Source of the DNA: Cyanobium sp. NIES-981
Lineage (GTDB): Bacteria; Cyanobacteriota; Cyanobacteriia; PCC-6307; Cyanobiaceae
Direction of reading: 5' to 3'
Length of the DNA stretch: 23,814 bases
Assembly: GCA_945907085.1 (NCBI GenBank)
Contig: CAMDSS010000007.1
Span: 1-23,814 of the forward strand
The translations under genes and the position numbers were made by a program. The notes under the pieces are model-generated. The model saw nothing but the letters and a program-made list of their open reading frames with translations. It did no database searches and was not told where the DNA came from. Positions 22,146 to 23,814 of the stretch are shown one piece after another (position 1 is the stretch's first letter; every line of letters starts with the position of its first letter).

Positions 22146-23528
22146 ATGACCAGCACCACCCAGGCCAACACAACCCAAACCAGCGCTCCCCTACCCCCCC
22201 TCAACACCTGCACCGTGGCCATGATCGGCCTGGGCTATGTGGGCCTGCCGCTAGCTGTGGAGTTCGCCAAGCCCCAGGCTTGCCGTCGCACGGGGGCCCC
22301 GCTGCAGCGCCGCGTGATCGGTTTGGACATCAATGCCCAGCGCCTTAGCGAGCTGTGCGCCGGCCACGACCGCACCAACGAAACCAGTGCTGCGGAGTTG
22401 CAGGGTGCCCAGCTGCTCGAGTTCACCAACGATCCGGCCCTACTTGCGGAGGCGGATGTGTTCGTGGTGACGGTGCCCACCCCAATCGACAGTGCCAAGC
22501 GGCCCGATCTCACGCCGCTGGATAAAGCCAGCGCCACGGTGGGCAAGGTACTTAAGGCCCGCGCCGCCCAGGGCGCCAGCACTATTCCCGTGGTGATCTA
22601 CGAGAGCACGGTGTATCCCGGTGCCACCGAGGAGGTGTGTGTGCCGATCCTGGAGCGGGAATCCGGCCTCCGCTTCAACGAAGGCTTTGTGTGCGGCTAC
22701 AGCCCCGAGCGGATCAACCCCGGCGACACAGAGCACAAGCTCACCACGATCACCAAGGTGACCAGCGGCAGCACCACTGAGGCAGCCACCTGGGTGGATG
22801 GCCTCTATGGCTCGATCATCGAAGCCGGCACCCACCTGGCCTCGAGCCTGAAGGTGGCGGAGGCGGCCAAGGTGATCGAGAACACCCAGCGCGACCTGAA
22901 CATCGCCCTGGTGAACGAGCTGGCGATCATCTTCCGCCAGATGGGCATCGATACGCTGGATGTGCTGGAGGCGGCGGGCACCAAGTGGAACTTCTTGCCC
23001 TTTCGGCCGGGCCTGGTGGGCGGCCACTGCATCGGCGTGGACCCGTATTACCTCACCCACAAGGCCGAGCAGCTCGGCTACCACCCGCAGGTGGTGCTGG
23101 CGGGCCGTCGCATCAACGACGGCATGGGTCGCTGGCTGGCCGAGCAGCTGGTGCTGGGGCTGGCCCAGCGGCGCCAGCCAGTGGTGGGCACGCGGGTGCT
23201 GGTGCTTGGCCTCACCTTCAAGGAGAACTGCCCCGACCTGCGCAACACCAAGGTGGTGGATCTGATCGAGGGCTTGCAGCGCTACGGCATGGAGGTGCAG
23301 GTGGTGGACCCGTTGGTGGATCCGGAAGAGGCCCAGCGGGAATACGGCCTCACTGTGACCGCTGATATTCCTACGGAGGCCAGCCATGGCGCGGTGGTGG
23401 CGGCCGTGGCGCATCGGCAGTTTGCCGAGCTCACTGCTGACCAATGGCGTCAGCTATTGACTCCCTCCGGCGTGCTGCTGGATCTCAAGGGGATCGTGCC
23501 GCGGGAGCTCGGTGCACTACGGCTGTAG
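22146..23528 (+). CDS. UDP-N-acetylhexosamine 6-dehydrogenase, TviB/WbpO type
   Basis: 460 residues. NAD-dependent, two-step oxidation of the C6 hydroxyl of a UDP-N-acetylhexosamine to the uronic acid. Motifs: GLGYVGLPLA (about 28-37), VPTPID, YESTVYPG, GYSPERINPGD, the long conserved SLKVAEAAKVIENTQRDLNIALVNELA, and the catalytic Cys C295 in GGHCIGVDPYYLTHKAE. GTKWNFLPFRPGLVGG is typical of the TviB/WbpO branch rather than of UDP-glucose dehydrogenase. ATG 22146 is chosen; ATG 22074 would translate through the terminator hairpin into a non-family leader. An insert of about 13 residues (PQACRRTGAPLQR) follows the first helix. Inference: makes an N-acetylhexosaminuronate for the exopolysaccharide. 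The exact sugar (GlcNAc or GalNAc) cannot be told. Confidence 0.92.
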   Translation: MTSTTQANTTQTSAPLPPLNTCTVAMIGLGYVGLPLAVEFAKPQACRRTGAPLQRRVIGLDINAQRLSELCAGHDRTNETSAAELQGAQLLEFTNDPALLAEADVFVVTVPTPIDSAKRPDLTPLDKASATVGKVLKARAAQGASTIPVVIYESTVYPGATEEVCVPILERESGLRFNEGFVCGYSPERINPGDTEHKLTTITKVTSGSTTEAATWVDGLYGSIIEAGTHLASSLKVAEAAKVIENTQRDLNIALVNELAIIFRQMGIDTLDVLEAAGTKWNFLPFRPGLVGGHCIGVDPYYLTHKAEQLGYHPQVVLAGRRINDGMGRWLAEQLVLGLAQRRQPVVGTRVLVLGLTFKENCPDLRNTKVVDLIEGLQRYGMEVQVVDPLVDPEEAQREYGLTVTADIPTEASHGAVVAAVAHRQFAELTADQWRQLLTPSGVLLDLKGIVPRELGALRL

Positions 23529-23541
23529 GGCTTCCTCCTGA

Positions 23542-23814
<273 letters not shown>

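Overview
The window reads as chromosomal DNA of a GC-rich cyanobacterium, most likely a picocyanobacterium of the Synechococcus/Cyanobium type. This rests on the cyanobacterial style of the polyketide synthases and polysaccharide exporters, the weak or absent Shine-Dalgarno sites and the high GC content. It is an inference from protein character, not a database match.

Left part (1-15491). The left edge holds the first 205 codons of cysS on the minus strand. Diverging from it is a five-gene plus-strand unit: an MFS exporter (818-2119), a GT28/MGDG-synthase-like glycosyltransferase (2131-3276), a polyketide synthase KS-(no AT)-KR-ACP-thioester reductase (3276-8081), a Rieske non-haem iron oxygenase (8078-9079) and a fully reducing polyketide synthase KS-AT-DH-ER-KR-ACP (9156-15491). 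The first four genes are very tightly packed (11 nt gap, TGATG junction, ATGA junction). Read as a pathway, the full module would build a saturated chain. The AT-less module would add a last beta-hydroxy unit and release it reductively as an aldehyde or 1,3-diol. The Rieske enzyme would oxidise it, the GT28 enzyme would glycosylate it and the MFS protein would export it. This resembles heterocyst-glycolipid (Hgl) logic but is compressed into two megasynthases.

Middle part (15492-20335). A minus-strand operon runs towards the PKS genes: a Wza-type polysaccharide export protein (20335 to 19058), a Wzz/Wzc-type chain-length protein with a kinase-like C-terminus lacking a P-loop (19054 to 17435), and a predicted outer-membrane beta-barrel protein (17442 to 15517). 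The genes are separated by 3 nt or overlap by 8 nt.

Right part (20336-23814). A 256-bp divergent region rich in perfect inverted repeats separates wza from a plus-strand group of nucleotide-sugar genes: a UDP-glucuronate 4-epimerase, a small ribbon-helix-helix/MobC-like protein, a TviB/WbpO-type UDP-N-acetylhexosamine dehydrogenase preceded by an intrinsic terminator whose T-run touches its start codon, and the start of a UDP-glucuronate decarboxylase (UDP-xylose synthase). These would supply uronic acid and xylose precursors to an exopolysaccharide exported by the middle operon.

No rRNA, tRNA, CRISPR array, IS element or transposase was seen. No gap between genes exceeds 300 bp.
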